Notes under the pieces: generated by a model
Told to the model about the DNA's origin: nothing
The model's database searches: none
The model's input: the letters and a program-made list of their open reading frames with translations, nothing else
Part shown: positions 10,272-20,820 of the stretch, piece after piece
How positions within the stretch are numbered: the stretch's first letter is position 1
Layout: the number at the start of each line of letters is the position of its first letter
NCBI GenBank assembly: GCA_037178975.1
Contig: JASJZH010000002.1
Location: 434,001 to 498,000, forward strand
DNA: 64,000 bases
Direction: 5' to 3'
DNA from: Oscheius tipulae
Lineage: Eukaryota > Nematoda > Chromadorea > Rhabditida > Rhabditidae
Translations under genes and position numbers: made by a program

Positions 10272-11261
10272 CGTCTTGCCACGAGCAATCTTAAAGGACA
10301 GCGTTTTCAACTTCTCAGCTAAACAGACTATAATTGGTTCCACTGAATCCCTACCGTCAATGACGTTTGCCCGACTCTCTTCTCCGCTCCAAAGGTCCCT
10401 CATCTGCTTTTTATGCGATTTCCGGGACCACATACCGTCGGAGCAAACCGGGCTCCATCCCCTTCGATGTTTTTGGGATTTTTTTTAAAGAGCTGTCTAT
10501 ACGGCAATAGAAAACTTGATCCGGACCAGTAGTCCAACGCCCAGCATGGTGGTGGCTATTACTCCTGTTTTAACATCATTTTGATCGAGTTTTCGGTAAT
10601 AGTTCGGCATGCGGCTCCTTCGTTTGAATATTTGGCGCCCTTTTGCCAAATTCTGATTTTCTGAAGCAATTCACTCATTTACAGCGTTTTAAGAACCCCT
10701 AATAGTGTGAGAAATATAGAAAAGATGCCGATATGAGCGATCTTTACCATTGTATTTCCAAGAATTGAATGGGGTTATTATGCATGCTGAAATCAAACAC
10801 GGTAAGTAACTGTAAAAATAAGTTCTATACGTCAGAGTACCCGTTTACGAATAAAGGGAAGCGGCTACCGTACTTTTTGAACGAAGGGGCGCCTGTCGAA
10901 CTATTACCGAGTTTTCTTTCCTTCTTCTAGGTGGTTAGAATTTTTGTACGCGTAAAGGGAACATCAATTATCACTCAATCGAGTCGAAAAGAGTCCGGCG
11001 ATCGGCTCGCTAAAGCCTTCCTCCATTCCCCTTTTTATATCACTTTCCGTCCTTATATTACTACTACAACTTTCTTCTCTATCCCTATTCCACCTTCTAA
11101 CAAGCACTAATAGCCCGAAAGACCGAACGTAATCGCGCTCTGCTGCGAAATCAACCTAAAATCCCTCTTCTTCTTTGAAAGCCTGCAAATTTGCAGTATT
11201 CTTCTTGTAAACCCTTTCATTTTTCTCTCATCCGCCTCAAATTACCAATTTTCAGTCGAAT

Positions 11262-13285
11262 ATGACGAATTCGGAGGAGTTGATCTACGAGGGCTGCAAC
11301 TTTTTCCGTCTACGGCTGACCTACTCGATTCTGAGTGGTCGTCCCGTCACAATTCGCAATATTCGGGCCACGGAAGATGCCCCAGGCATCAGAGGTCAAT
11401 TTTCTCTTAATTTCCAATCAAAAACACGCAAATTTCTTTCAGATTTCGAGTCTAAGCTGATGGCGCTCCTCGAGAGAGTCACAAATGGAACCAAGGTCGA
11501 AATCAATGGCACAGGTATTCTTTTCTTGTATAATCTTTGAACAAAATACGATTTTTAGGCACACAGGTCCGCTTCCGGCCCGGAATGATCATCGGAGGCG
11601 TCTTTACATTCGACTGTGGGACCGGTAGATGCCTTTCCTACTTCCTCGAGCCCCTGATGATGCTCTCGCCATTCTGCAAAAATGCCATGACTGTCAAGTT
11701 AAAAGGTACGTCTCTTTATCTTCTTTACAAAGCTGTCTATCGGTCTTTTGCGATGGAGAACCTTCCAAACCTGTCAACTTTTCACATTTGGACCCTGTGG
11801 CAAATAGCACTAATTTTGGGATTGCAGGAGTCACAAACGCACCAGGAGAGGTCTCCGTCGACGCCATCAAAGCCACTTGGCTGTCCGTCTACAATAAATT
11901 CGTCCTGAACGACGAGAAACTTGATCTTAAGGTACATTTCCCCAATCACATTAGGAAAAACTCCAATTTTCAGATCACAGCTAGAGGTCTAAAGCCGGAC
12001 GGCGGTGGCTGTATTACGTTTTCTGCTCCCATCGTGAAAACGCTCCGACCGGCCATAGTTTGTTCCTTGTTCGGCTGAAAATAGCGTGATTTTCAGCGCG
12101 AGAAGCCGGGAAAAGTGTGCAAAATCAGAGGGCAGGCCTATGTGACAAAGGTGACGCCGTCCCTCGCCTACCGGATGATCGACACGGCCAAGAAGACGCT
12201 CCATGGCTACATTTCTGACGTCTTCGTCACCGTGGATCAGAGGAAAGGAGACGCGGGAGGAAGGTAGGGGTTTTTTTTTTAACCGAATTATGGTATCAAG
12301 AGTCGGGGATGAACTGGTTTGCATTCAATGCAATGAAGCAATTTGGTGTAAAAGGTCGTCTGGTAGGTCAGTTAGACCACGGTGGTGTCGGATAGTATAT
12401 GGGTCGGATCCTCACCAAGACACAACTCTTTGTATCGCGTTTTTCTGGTCTGAAATGTGTTTCTCAGCCAAGTTTTACGCAAATTTTTTCAGTTCGCCCG
12501 GCTACGGACTCTTCCTTACTGCCGAGACTACAGAAGGGGTTGTCTACCATGGTGAAGCCATGAGTCGTCCAAAAAACGAGCCCGGAGACCCAATTGTGCC
12601 CGAGGATGTGGGCAACCAGGCCGCGGTGGCGCTGCTGAACGAAATCCATCGTGGTGGAGCCCTGGACTCGTCGGCACAAGCCCTCGCGGCCACCTTTATG
12701 GCCCTAGGGCAGAAGGACGTCTCGAAGTATCTCTATGGACCGCTTTCAGTTTACAGGTTGGTTTTTTCTTGGCATTTCTGGGTCCAAAAATGACTGGAAC
12801 AGACTATAAGGGGATTCCACTGAATCCCTACCGTCAATGAAAGCTCTTTATTTAAAGCGAGTGTCAAACGTTCCTGTCCTGTGCCCCGAGATCACAAACC
12901 TGGCCTGCCAGGCTGCGGCGCGCGTTGTTTGCAAGCCTGCCCTGGCTGACGCGAACATTTCGGCCACGTTTGTAATGCCTGATGCCTTCGATGCTAACTA
13001 ACTGGTAGATGTGGCCTCTCAAAGTTTTAGTAACACAGTTAATATATATTGGCAAGAGGCACCTCTCATACCAGACGACCGGGGTTCGATCCGCCTCCAA
13101 ACCTCGATTTCAGCATGTACTCCCTGCGCCACCTCAAAGCCTTCTTCGAGATCCAGTTCAAAATAGACGAATGGAGCAGATTGCAGTCGGAGGAGGCGGA
13201 AGAGATGCGTCTCGGCAGCCAAGAAAAGGCTCTAGTCACGGCCATGGGCATCGGCTACAGCAACCTCAACAAAACTGTCCTCTAA
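11262..13285 (+). CDS. RCL1: RNA 3'-terminal phosphate cyclase-like protein (Rcl1)
   Basis: Rcl1 acts in the nucleolus in 18S rRNA processing, bound to the GTPase Bms1; unlike true cyclases it lacks the nucleotidylated His (family knowledge). Eight exons: 11262-11394, 11443-11514, 11559-11705, 11828-11931, 11974-12057, 12097-12263, 12493-12756, 13114-13285. All phases match and the joined protein (about 380 residues) is collinear with the family: YEGCNFFRLRLTYSILSGRP, GIRDFESKL, GLKPDGGGCITFS, KIRGQAYVTKVTP, SPGYGLFLTAETTEG, GDPIVPEDVGNQAA, the GGALDSSAQALAATFMALGQ segment, and VTAMGIGYSNLNK. ATG is 6 nt after a TTTTCAG acceptor. First gene of the candidate operon. Intron 6 holds a repeat E copy and intron 7 holds repeat C and a tRNA-like piece. 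Confidence 0.95.
12343..12428 (+). repeat. repeat family E copy (TTGGTGTAAAA type)
   Basis: TTGGTGTAAAAGGTCGTCTG, then GTCAGTTAGACC and GGGTCGGATCCTCACCAAGA. Matches copies at 46477, 46703, 49681 and 50146, and inverted at 14104. In RCL1 intron 6. Confidence 0.7.
12812..12840 (+). repeat. short dispersed repeat D, copy 2
   Basis: TTCCACTGAATCCCTACCGTCAATGA also occurs at 10335-10362 in the same orientation. Probably the edge of a larger repeat. Confidence 0.75.
12878..12985 (+). repeat. dispersed repeat C, copy 2
   Basis: Counterpart of 8688-8785; here in RCL1 intron 7, directly downstream of repeat D. Confidence 0.65.
13049..13103 (+). repeat. truncated tRNA-like sequence overlapping a 3' splice region
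   Basis: Has a B-box-like GGGGTTCGATCCGC and matching ends GAGGC/GCCTC, but no complete D or anticodon arm. It ends only 10 bp before the acceptor of the last RCL1 exon. Confidence 0.4.
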
Positions 13286-13431
13286 CTTGTTCTCTCCCCT
13301 CTTCCTTGTTGTTATTTTTCTTGTTATGTCTCGTTATAAAGCGCTTTATATAATCAAAATATGATTTCCAGTGGTTTTGTACCCATTTCTATCGCCATTT
13401 CAGTAATATTTTAGTACTGAAATCATTCAGA

Positions 13432-15141
13432 ATGCCAAAATTTGCCTCGTTGACTGACCCACTCTGGAAAGAACTCTACCGCGGCGAAGCAAAGCTCTCG
13501 AAATGGCAGATGAGAGACGAGGAATGGGCGTGGATGAAACAGGTGAGCTTTTTCTGAGGAAAACATTCAACTTTTGTTTGGCGCCAAATTCGGTTGCCAT
13601 GGCGGGAAATTGAATTTTGTATTTCTCTTTTTTTTTCTTCCTTGACCATTTTTTTCATTCACTAGTTTTTCTAGCATTATCCAGCTTTTATCCACGAAGT
13701 ACCATGGTATAGACGTTTTGGAGCAAAAGAATGAATTTTTTTTTTAAATACTGCTTCTAAGGATACGAGTTTTGCAAAAAACAAAGATCGTCGCTAATGC
13801 GTGCTAGAAACATGAACGATGCGGTCAAGTTTTAGAGAGAAAAAAAGGACGTCTGTACGAGCGCCAGAGAATACTAAAATAATCGAAGCTGGGCGGCTTT
13901 TTGGCCGATTTCGAAGTTTGTACGCCCGTGACACGCTATGTGAAAGCATAAAAACAAAAAGGCACTCATTTTCCGATTTCAGGTTGCCGCTCTGTCTCCA
14001 AGCGACTCTATCAACGTCTCCGACATTCTCTGCGTCAGAGTTACTCTCAAATTCGAGTAAGTTCCCCTCTTTTTGTACCCCAAAAACAATTCTGTTTGAC
14101 GAGAGGATCCGATGCAAATAATAACCGTTCCCAACGTTGCCTCACCTGCCAGATCGGGCTAACTTTTACACCAAGTCCTGTCAAGTGTGCTCAAAGTTTT
14201 CTAGACAATTTGTAGGATTCAAAAAGCAATTTTGGTTTTTTACTGCAAAGTTGTAGTTTGGTATGTTCTACAGCTTTGTAGAATATTACAAGTCTACAAA
14301 CTAAAAAATATAAAAAGAAAAATTTGAGCTCGTTGAGAAGATCCGATACTAATCGATACTAAAGTTGTCTCACATGCCAGAGGGGACTAATTTTGTCTTT
14401 TTAAGAACCGAATCGTATTCGATGGCTTTGCGCCCCTCTACCAATTTTCCCGCATCGGCCCCGGTAATTGAGTGCTCCTACAGACAGGGATACCGCTTCT
14501 GCTGGACCCGCGATAGCAGTCTGCTCTCCCTAGTCTTGCAATTTGAAAAGTACTGCGAAGAGCTCGATGGGGCACTTGCAGAGATCAAGGAGATGTCAAG
14601 GAGTTCAGGAGAATTTGCCTTCGAGGAGAAGGAGCTGGAAATAGACGAGGAGGAGCACATTGTGCTCAGGTTCAAAATTCGAGTAAGTTCCTTTTTTGTA
14701 ACTAGTTTTTTTTCGTGACCCTTCTGAAACATGGAAGAAATGGTGAAACCACCGAATTTTCGAATCCAAATGAGCTGCAATTTGTTTATCGGATACTTCT
14801 ATAGCTCGGCAACAATCCAGTATAACATACAACCTCGAAATAAAAGATTTGTCCAGACCGCACCCTGTCTGAGGAGATATTCCAAAGGAGGGTAGACTAA
14901 CTTGTGTTAAAAATAGCTCCTATGGAACCTACCAAATTTTTCAGATTGACCTACAGTAATCTCCCTCCATTTCCAGGGAAGCGACGAGCTAATAACAGCC
15001 AAAATCGATTGGCGTCATCTGGACGATTTTCCCGACTCTGTCCGCAGCACCAATCCGGCTCGTTTTCGTGATCTGGACCCTGAAGACTGGCAGAGGGACA
15101 GGTCCCTGACCGAGAATTTTGCGGCAATCTGCAAATTATAA
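13432..15141 (+). CDS. unidentified 209-residue protein, second in operon
   Basis: Exons 13432-13542, 13983-14056, 14406-14682 and 14977-15141 join in phase (CAG|GTGAGC, CGA|GTAAGT twice). The protein starts MPKFASLTDPLWKELYRGEA, has a W-rich segment (KWQMRDEEWAWMKQ), a beta-like part with SYRQGYRFCWTRDSSLLSL, a helix FEKYCEELDGALAEI, an acidic patch EEKELEIDEEEH, and ends DWRHLDDFPDSVRS...FAAICKL. I recognise no family; no signal peptide, membrane helix or zinc site. ATG is 1 nt after a CATTCAG acceptor and 145 bp after the RCL1 stop. Two exon ends share the same AAATTCGAGTAAGTTCC border, and intron 2 is built largely of repeat E sequence. Confidence 0.75.
14104..14178 (-). repeat. repeat family E copy, inverted
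   Basis: On the minus strand: CAGGACTTGGTGTAAAAGTT, then CCCGATCTGGCAGGTGAGGC and a CGGATCC end. A more decayed copy in the same orientation lies at 14338-14398, so two units flank about 160 bp, as at 46477/46703. Confidence 0.75.
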
Positions 15142-15249
15142 CAGCTCTTTTGTCAGTTTTTCCATCCTTATCCCCTCGTCCTTTTCTTGAACTTTTCTTC
15201 ACTCTTCCCAGTTCTTTGAAAGTAAAAAATGCCAAATTTTAGAAGAAAA

Positions 15250-16811
15250 ATGTCTCCCACACCAGCCTGCACCGTCTCCGTCCCTCAAGATGCTCCACTT
15301 TCCGGAAAAGATCTCCACTCCGTTCCCTGCAAAATCGACTATACTGGTCAGGCTAATGTCTCTGGGTTAGTTACTACTTTTTATAGTAAGATCAGTGCAT
15401 TTCTACGAACGTAAACCAACGTTAATTTCTGAATAGACCGATGTTGCAGAAAAACTTGTCTCCACGGCAAATAGCAAAGTAACCTGCTTATTATACCTTG
15501 ATTATTCCCCCAAATCATTTTGGAAGCAAAAGAAAATCGGTGAACTCGGATTTAATGTGTTTTTGTGGTTAGTGATATTCAGTTGTGAGTGAGTGTTTGA
15601 GGAAACTTGCAGATCGACCCTCTATACTTGAGTACTCGAGTCAAAGGGGCTAAGCTGACGCACCGTTTTCCTCGAAATTTACCTTCTACACCCTTGGCGT
15701 CATTTTTGTCCAAGGTAAATACAGCCTCAAATGAATCTCCAGCAAAAATGACGCCAGGGGTGTATCCGGTAGATCTAGAGACCGACGCTCTGACTCGTCA
15801 ACTCTAAATCGAGTCAAGCTGTTTTTCTCGAGTTCGAGCAGGTACACCCCTGGTGTCATTTTTACCGGAGGTCCCTTGGATGCATGCCTGCCTTTGGGCA
15901 GAAATGACGCCAAAGGGTATATGGGTTTATCTTCGAGAAAAACGCTGCACCAAGTTTGCGGGTGCTCAAGTATAATACCCTCGTTGGTTCTACGTGCGGT
16001 AGGTGAGGTTCTGGTTTACTAAGTACAAAAGATTCTGTGGAGGTCTGAGAGTGCCGCGACGACTGACCTGAAGAAGTAAAAAAATCGACCTAGGTTATCG
16101 TGAAAGCAAATCAACTGGTGGGTAAGTTGGCCTCACTGACTCCAAGTTTGGTGGTATTTGATAGAAAACAATAATTTGGTAGGGAGACACAATTAAACAA
16201 CAGACGAACTCTTCCCCCCTCTTTACGTAAGAAGAGCAGATCTCGCGATACAACTTTGCAGAACATCGGAAAGCCAGAAAAAGTTTTGCCCCCAAATGCG
16301 TAGTTGGGTATTTCTTGTGTAAGGAGGCTGCTCTAATAGATCAGAGTATTACCGTAATACGGCCACAGTTTTTGTGAAACACTAGAAAAGCGCACGTCTG
16401 TCTAGCCCCCCTTGTCTTTGCCAAAATCCGAGCCATTCTCATGCCAACTTCAAGCATTCTGTCTGACTGGAAACCCTTTTCACCTTCCATTTTCAGCTAT
16501 TTTATCCGCTCCCATGCCGAAAACGGCACCCTATCTGCTGCTTTCCGCGGTCGCGGTCTCGAGGGTTGTCAACTGGCTCTACCAGCCGACTACCAGCTTT
16601 TCGTAGTCAAGGAAAAGCTCAACAGTGCTGGTAAATTTCGTCTTTTTCCCCCACAAAATGGAATAATTTAGGTGGTACTCGCCGCTTTACCGTCCTGGAC
16701 AGCCGAAACAACTTTACACAATGGGAATGGGACCGTGAGGCTGGCCCAAACTCGGCCCCGGCCCGGGTTTTCACCTCCCTTCGTGTCGCCAACGCCATGG
16801 CCGAGGACTAA
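15250..16811 (+). CDS. RNASEH2C: ribonuclease H2 subunit C
   Basis: Structural subunit of trimeric RNase H2, which removes RNA from RNA-DNA hybrids and single ribonucleotides from DNA in the nucleus; it pairs with subunit B and holds catalytic subunit A (family). Exons 15250-15365, 16497-16630 and 16672-16811. Diagnostic parts: LHSVPCKIDYTGQANVSGYF near the N-terminus, AAFRGRGLEGCQLALP, and FTVLDSRNNFTQWEWDRE. About 129 residues, somewhat shorter than the human protein. The start at 15250 is preferred over 15229 because a TTTTAG acceptor at 15241-15242 falls between them. Third gene of the candidate operon; its first intron carries a 370-bp nested inverted-repeat element. Confidence 0.88.
15616..15985. 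mobile_element. nested inverted-repeat element in RNase H2C intron 1
   Basis: Outer arms begin CTATACTTGAGTACTCG and end with its near complement CGGGTGCTCAAGTATAAT. Inner segments with TGGCGTCATTTTTG occur in both orientations (about 15690, 15745, 15855, 15905), so the RNA would fold into several hairpins. No ORF. Looks like a MITE that inserted into or duplicated within itself. Confidence 0.75.
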
Positions 16812-17006
16812 GACTAGTTTTCCCCAATTTTGTATGTAAATTTGTCTATTTTTGCCTTACAATATGTTATCTGATCCTCTCGAGTAAAGCCTGCCTTGTT
16901 GCCTGTTTCCTGAAAACGAGAGGGTTTCCGCCTGTTCTTCTTAAAAAAAAATTGCCTGGTTGTTTTTTTTTTTGGAAATTTGACGTTACAGAGAGAGAAC
17001 ATAAGG

Positions 17007-18889
17007 ATGTACCTGACCTACGTCCAGCACCTCGGCTGCCCCACTCGGAGTCTCGTCATGGCGCCGGACGCATATACGACGACCTGTTCGGACTGTAGCA
17101 TACAATATAATGTAGGTTGTAAGTCATTTTTTTTAATGTCGAAATCATGGAAAATACGGTAAGCTGATCTCTACTATGGCAGGAATCCAACTTAGAAAAT
17201 GAGACAAGCTGATTAAAACAGTTACCGTACCGTTTTTCGCTAGCTTTTCCACAACTTTTTGGCACAAAATATCGGCGAATTTTGTGGCCTAGTGGTAACC
17301 TGTTTTCGGCATAAAGATATATACCATTCTGCTGTTCAAATTCGGCCTGAAGCAGACATGCGCCGTAGGCCCGGGCTTTGCAGGACATCGGAATATAAAA
17401 AAAAATTCAAGCTTGACCCCTAAATAGCTGATTACTCTTGCTCATCATGAGCACTGCAAATGGTTTCGGCCTGGCTCGACCTTTACCGCGTCTGAGGCTC
17501 ATGTCTGCTCTGAAGAATATCTGGGAAAAAAACGAAGAAATATGATGATACTGTCGTGACTAATGTCACCAAAACTTTTTTGAGAGTGTTTCGAGCAGCT
17601 TTATGAGCAGGCAAACACGTTGACCAAACCGGGAATCAAACCTGGTTTCTTTTAGTTGCAGTCTGCTAACCGGCTGAACCATGAGGGGAAAGGTCGCGCT
17701 GATTTTCATAAAGGTACTGGAATGCTCCTAATGTACTTCGTCATAGGACTAGTGTACAAACGCTGTTAATAAGCAGTTTTGCATCATTTTCTTGACAATA
17801 TGACGTCATTTTTAAGTCTCCTGCAATTTGCATCATTTCCCGTCATTTATGTGCAATTTTGCAACAAATCGCCTAAGAAAATGTGTATATAAGAAGACGC
17901 TTAAAGCTGTTGTGTTACTTGCATCATTCGGCGTAGTTTTGCATCAAATTCTGACCATTTTCCAGTTAAAAAGATCGGCTGAAATAGCCCAAAATTGCTG
18001 GGTTTCGATGCCTGTAACATCCCTAGCCTCTTGGCTACGGGCCAAAATTTGTCGAAAAATATGCAATTTTAGGAGGAAAACTGGTCGAACAGTCCCCTCC
18101 CCACGCCCTTCATCGAGCAGGTCAACGCCAGATGCGCCATCGTTATCAAGCCGACCCGTGGATTCTTTCAATCGTGCGTCTTTCTATTTTTAAGCGTTTT
18201 CAATGAAAAAATTTAAGGTACAAAATAGGCGATGATCTCCATGTGGGCATATGTGATAGCCGGTCCGTGGTGCACTCGTTCTGGACGAATGGCGTCGCCT
18301 CGGAGTCGTCGAGCTGGGACAAGTCGATTCTCGTCTATCAATTCGAGAATGATGAGACGAACTGGTTCGACAATTCGCTTCTCTCCTATGTGGGACAGAA
18401 TGAGGCACGATTTCCTGGCGAGGTTGGTTTTTGCTTTAAAAAAACAGTGCTTTTCATGCAAAAAATGTCATAAAAATTGATGAAAACGAGAAAAAGGAGC
18501 AAAAGACAAAAGACCATAATGAGAAATAAAAGAGGGATCCGAACCCACAATCAATTTCCTATGTTTCCGCTACGCTCACCACTCGGCCCCGCTGCCAAGA
18601 ATTTTGCAAATATATACCATTCATATATTGGGACAGACATTAGTACCTTCAAAATCTAAATTTCCTTTCTTTTTGCTTTCCAAGAAAAAAAACACATTTC
18701 CAGCTCTACAACGACATTGACTGGAACTGTTTCGACTTTGTGATGGAATTCCTCCGCTACATCAACTGTCGCAACTATACCAAGTGTCATTTCGTGGCCG
18801 AATTCGTCCAGGATTCGCTCAAAAGAGCCATCAGGTACTGTAGTCTTGTGAGCAAGGTCCAAGCACAGGGCAGCATCCTCATCAGCTGA
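17007..18889 (+). CDS. MKRN2 opposite-strand (MKRN2OS) family protein
   Basis: Homologue of the vertebrate MKRN2 opposite-strand protein, whose function is not established. Exons 17007-17111, 18073-18173, 18218-18422 and 18704-18889 join in phase, giving about 198 residues. Shared landmarks: a Cys pair in the N-terminal exon (TTTCSDCS), RCAIVIKPTRGFF, then GDDLHVGICDSRSVVHSF, WDKSILVYQF and NCFDFVMEFLRYI. ATG is 15 nt after a GTTACAG acceptor. Fourth gene of the candidate operon. Introns 1 and 3 contain tRNA-like remnants. Family call by motif order from memory, not by alignment. Confidence 0.75.
17612..17686 (-). repeat. tRNA-like remnant
   Basis: Reverse strand shows an A-box-like TGGTTCAGCCGGTTAGC and a T-arm-like CCAGGTTTGATTCCCGG with 4 of 5 stem pairs, but the acceptor ends do not pair. 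In MKRN2OS-family intron 1. Confidence 0.6.
18533..18597 (-). repeat. tRNA-like remnant, class II look
   Basis: Reverse strand: GGCAGCGGGGCCGAGTGGTG (Ser/Leu-type D arm) and GTGGGTTCGGATCCCTC (T arm, 4 of 5 pairs). The 3' acceptor strand is missing. In MKRN2OS-family intron 3. Confidence 0.65.
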
Positions 18890-19046
18890 TTTCTTGTTGA
18901 TATTCTGAACCAATTTTGTACATATCCTGGTCAAGATTGTGAGATTGTTAATATGTTTTCTCGTATTTCTCTATGTTAATTATTCCATTTCATATGGTTA
19001 AATACCTTAAATTAATGAGAAGCTGTTGTAAACTGAACTAGTTTAG

Positions 19047-20354
19047 ATGGCCGATGAGCTCGAAGACATCAGCCATGACACGGACCGAGCTCTGGACCAG
19101 AACGGCTTCCTCAACCATCACGTAAGTTCAGTTTTTGGTGCTTTTTTGATTGGAATGAATTAGTGGGAAAAAGCATGAAAGTGTGGTTAGGACAATATAT
19201 CAAGGACTTGGCAAGGCTTTAGTGTCAAAACTCTCGGAAGATCAACCGATTTTTGCCGTTAATTGGGCCTGCTCAAAAATAGCTCGAATAAGACTAATGA
19301 GGCAATAAACTGTTGTTCCTACAGCAGTATTTTGGCCAGAATTCGACAAAAAAACTGGTGAATTGTGATCCTCTTGCTGCGGGAAACCTCAGCCAGAAAA
19401 AAAACCAAACTGAACTGAGAACAAAGGTCGATGCTTTTTAAGGAGTGTCTTAGTCAAGAAATATACATTTTTCCGCTCTCCAAAACGCCGATTTTCAGTT
19501 CGACATCTTCACGCACGACTACCGCGAGCAGGCCGAGATCCCGAAGTGCTCGGAGCACGAGGGGGGGAGTGGCTGCTGTGGAGAGAGTCACGAGCCGCCG
19601 GCGGAGACGCCGAAGAAGAAGGAACTCGTGAACACGACGCGGAGACTACAGCGAGCCCTGCTCATCTTGAACGGGGTCAAGGGCAAGGCGCCGATCCAGG
19701 ACCTCATCGACCAGCTGCAGCAGCTGAACACGGAACTTCAAGAGCTGATCAGGAGAGAAAGTTGGTTTTTGACCTTATTTTTAATTTTGCTGGCTTTTTT
19801 TTAAGCAAAAACAAACTTTTTTCTACCAATTTGACCTGGTTGAAAAACATGGTTTCTGATCAAAAAAGATAACTGAAAAACACTTTTCCATACCGGAGGA
19901 TTGGAACCCTCGACAAATATTTTTCGCTAGCGAGCTCTTTACTCTGCACTAAGTATGTAAAAATTTTAAAGTGACAACTTTGCGCAGGAGCAAGTAAATC
20001 AACTATTTAAAACAAGGAAAGGCGCGTCGCGGGAAGCTCATTTTTCATTCAGAATAACAAGACTCTGCTCCCAAATAGATTTTACATAGTCAAAACCCCA
20101 GTCTAAAAGCTGCCATTTTAGCCGCTGAATTCTCCACGACGACGGTCAAGCTGCCCGACTACGATACTGTCGACATGGGATTACTTCTCGGCGATAAGGA
20201 TGTCCAAGCTGGCGCGACGAGTCTTCTGGATACGGTAGCCCAAAGTCGACAGGCTGGACGCGATCGGATGTTTCAAGTCGTGGCCGAGGCGGAGATTCTG
20301 CTTAACGAGTTCGACTACGTGAAGAAGCACGTCCTTTCTAATGACGGTTGTTGA
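19047..20354 (+). CDS. unidentified acidic coiled-coil protein, last gene of operon
   Basis: Exons 19047-19121, 19499-19760 and 20122-20354, in phase; about 189 residues. It opens MADELEDISHDTDRALDQNG, has FTHDYREQAEIPKCSEHEG, a short Cys pair (SGCCGES), then an amphipathic helix (PIQDLIDQLQQLNTELQEL) and a second helical half (AEAEILLNEFDYVKKHVLSN) ending at Cys. No family recognised. ATG follows a CTAGTTTAG acceptor directly. The downstream region shows no further same-strand exon, so the operon seems to end here. Confidence 0.7.
19888..19958 (-). repeat. decayed tRNA gene of canonical length
   Basis: On the minus strand 71 nt fit tRNA spacing: acceptor arms ACATACT/GGTATGG (6 of 7 pairs), D arm, 4-nt variable loop, T arm GAGGGTTCCAATCCTCC. 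The anticodon stem CGCTA/ATATT does not pair and base 33 is C, so it is a pseudogene. In the intron between exons 2 and 3 of the last operon gene. Confidence 0.65.
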
Positions 20355-20820
20355 AACTTTTATGCTCGAATTGTCGTTATCGTTGACTAATTAAAATTGT
20401 CTTTTTTTACTTACAACTGCTGTCTTTAGCAGGTTATTAGAAGGAAAGCTCGAAAAAAAAAACGTTTAAGTTGATCAAAATAGAGAAGTTGAACCCTAGT
20501 TTTCATGTTTCAAGCTTTTGTGACGTATTTTCCGCAGTTTTTCTGCTAATTTTGTTGCCAAGTAGGTTTTTTTCTTCTTTTTTTTCGGTAAAATTCGATT
20601 TTAAAGTAAAAAAAAAAGTGATCTAAAGGAAAAACTCGCGCCGAGTTTCCAAAATTCGTATTAGAAGCCTTTTGGTGGGAAGAGCGATAGTCTTTCAAGA
20701 TGCCGCTCTTCGTTGGAAAGAGTTCGCTCGAGCACCGAAGTCCAACAATACTTGGCATGTACTCTCTCTGATACTGCGCTCCGGTACACTGTCTTCGTAA
20801 GAAAACAGTTTATTTACAGT
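20355..20820. other. intergenic region between the operon and the globin gene
   Basis: A/T-rich runs and no recognisable exon. The globin polyadenylation signal (AATAAA on the minus strand near 20812) falls here. Confidence 0.5.

Larger units (their letters stand above)
9754..11253. other. intergenic region between DGAT2 and the operon
   Basis: Presumably carries the divergent promoters of DGAT2 and RCL1. It holds repeat A copy 2 (10071-10232), a perfect 16-bp palindrome at 10256-10271, and a 28-bp sequence (10335-10362) repeated at 12812-12840. No exon supported; the open frame at 10276-10488 starts inside repeat-derived sequence. Confidence 0.55.
11254..20354 (+). other. candidate five-gene trans-spliced operon
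   Basis: Five plus-strand genes follow each other with stop-to-next-acceptor gaps of 145, 101, 180 and 157 bp: RCL1, unknown protein, RNase H2C, MKRN2OS-family, unknown coiled-coil protein. Each ATG is preceded by an AG acceptor (11255, 13430, 15242, 16991, 19046) at 0-15 nt, as expected when a downstream spliced leader is added. Spacing of about 100-200 bp is typical of nematode operons. No transcript data, so this is inference from layout. Confidence 0.65.

Noticed and set aside
12203-12793. 196-codon plus-strand frame read as one exon
   Set aside because: It runs from an RCL1 exon through an intron in other frames; the spliced RCL1 model explains the coding parts.
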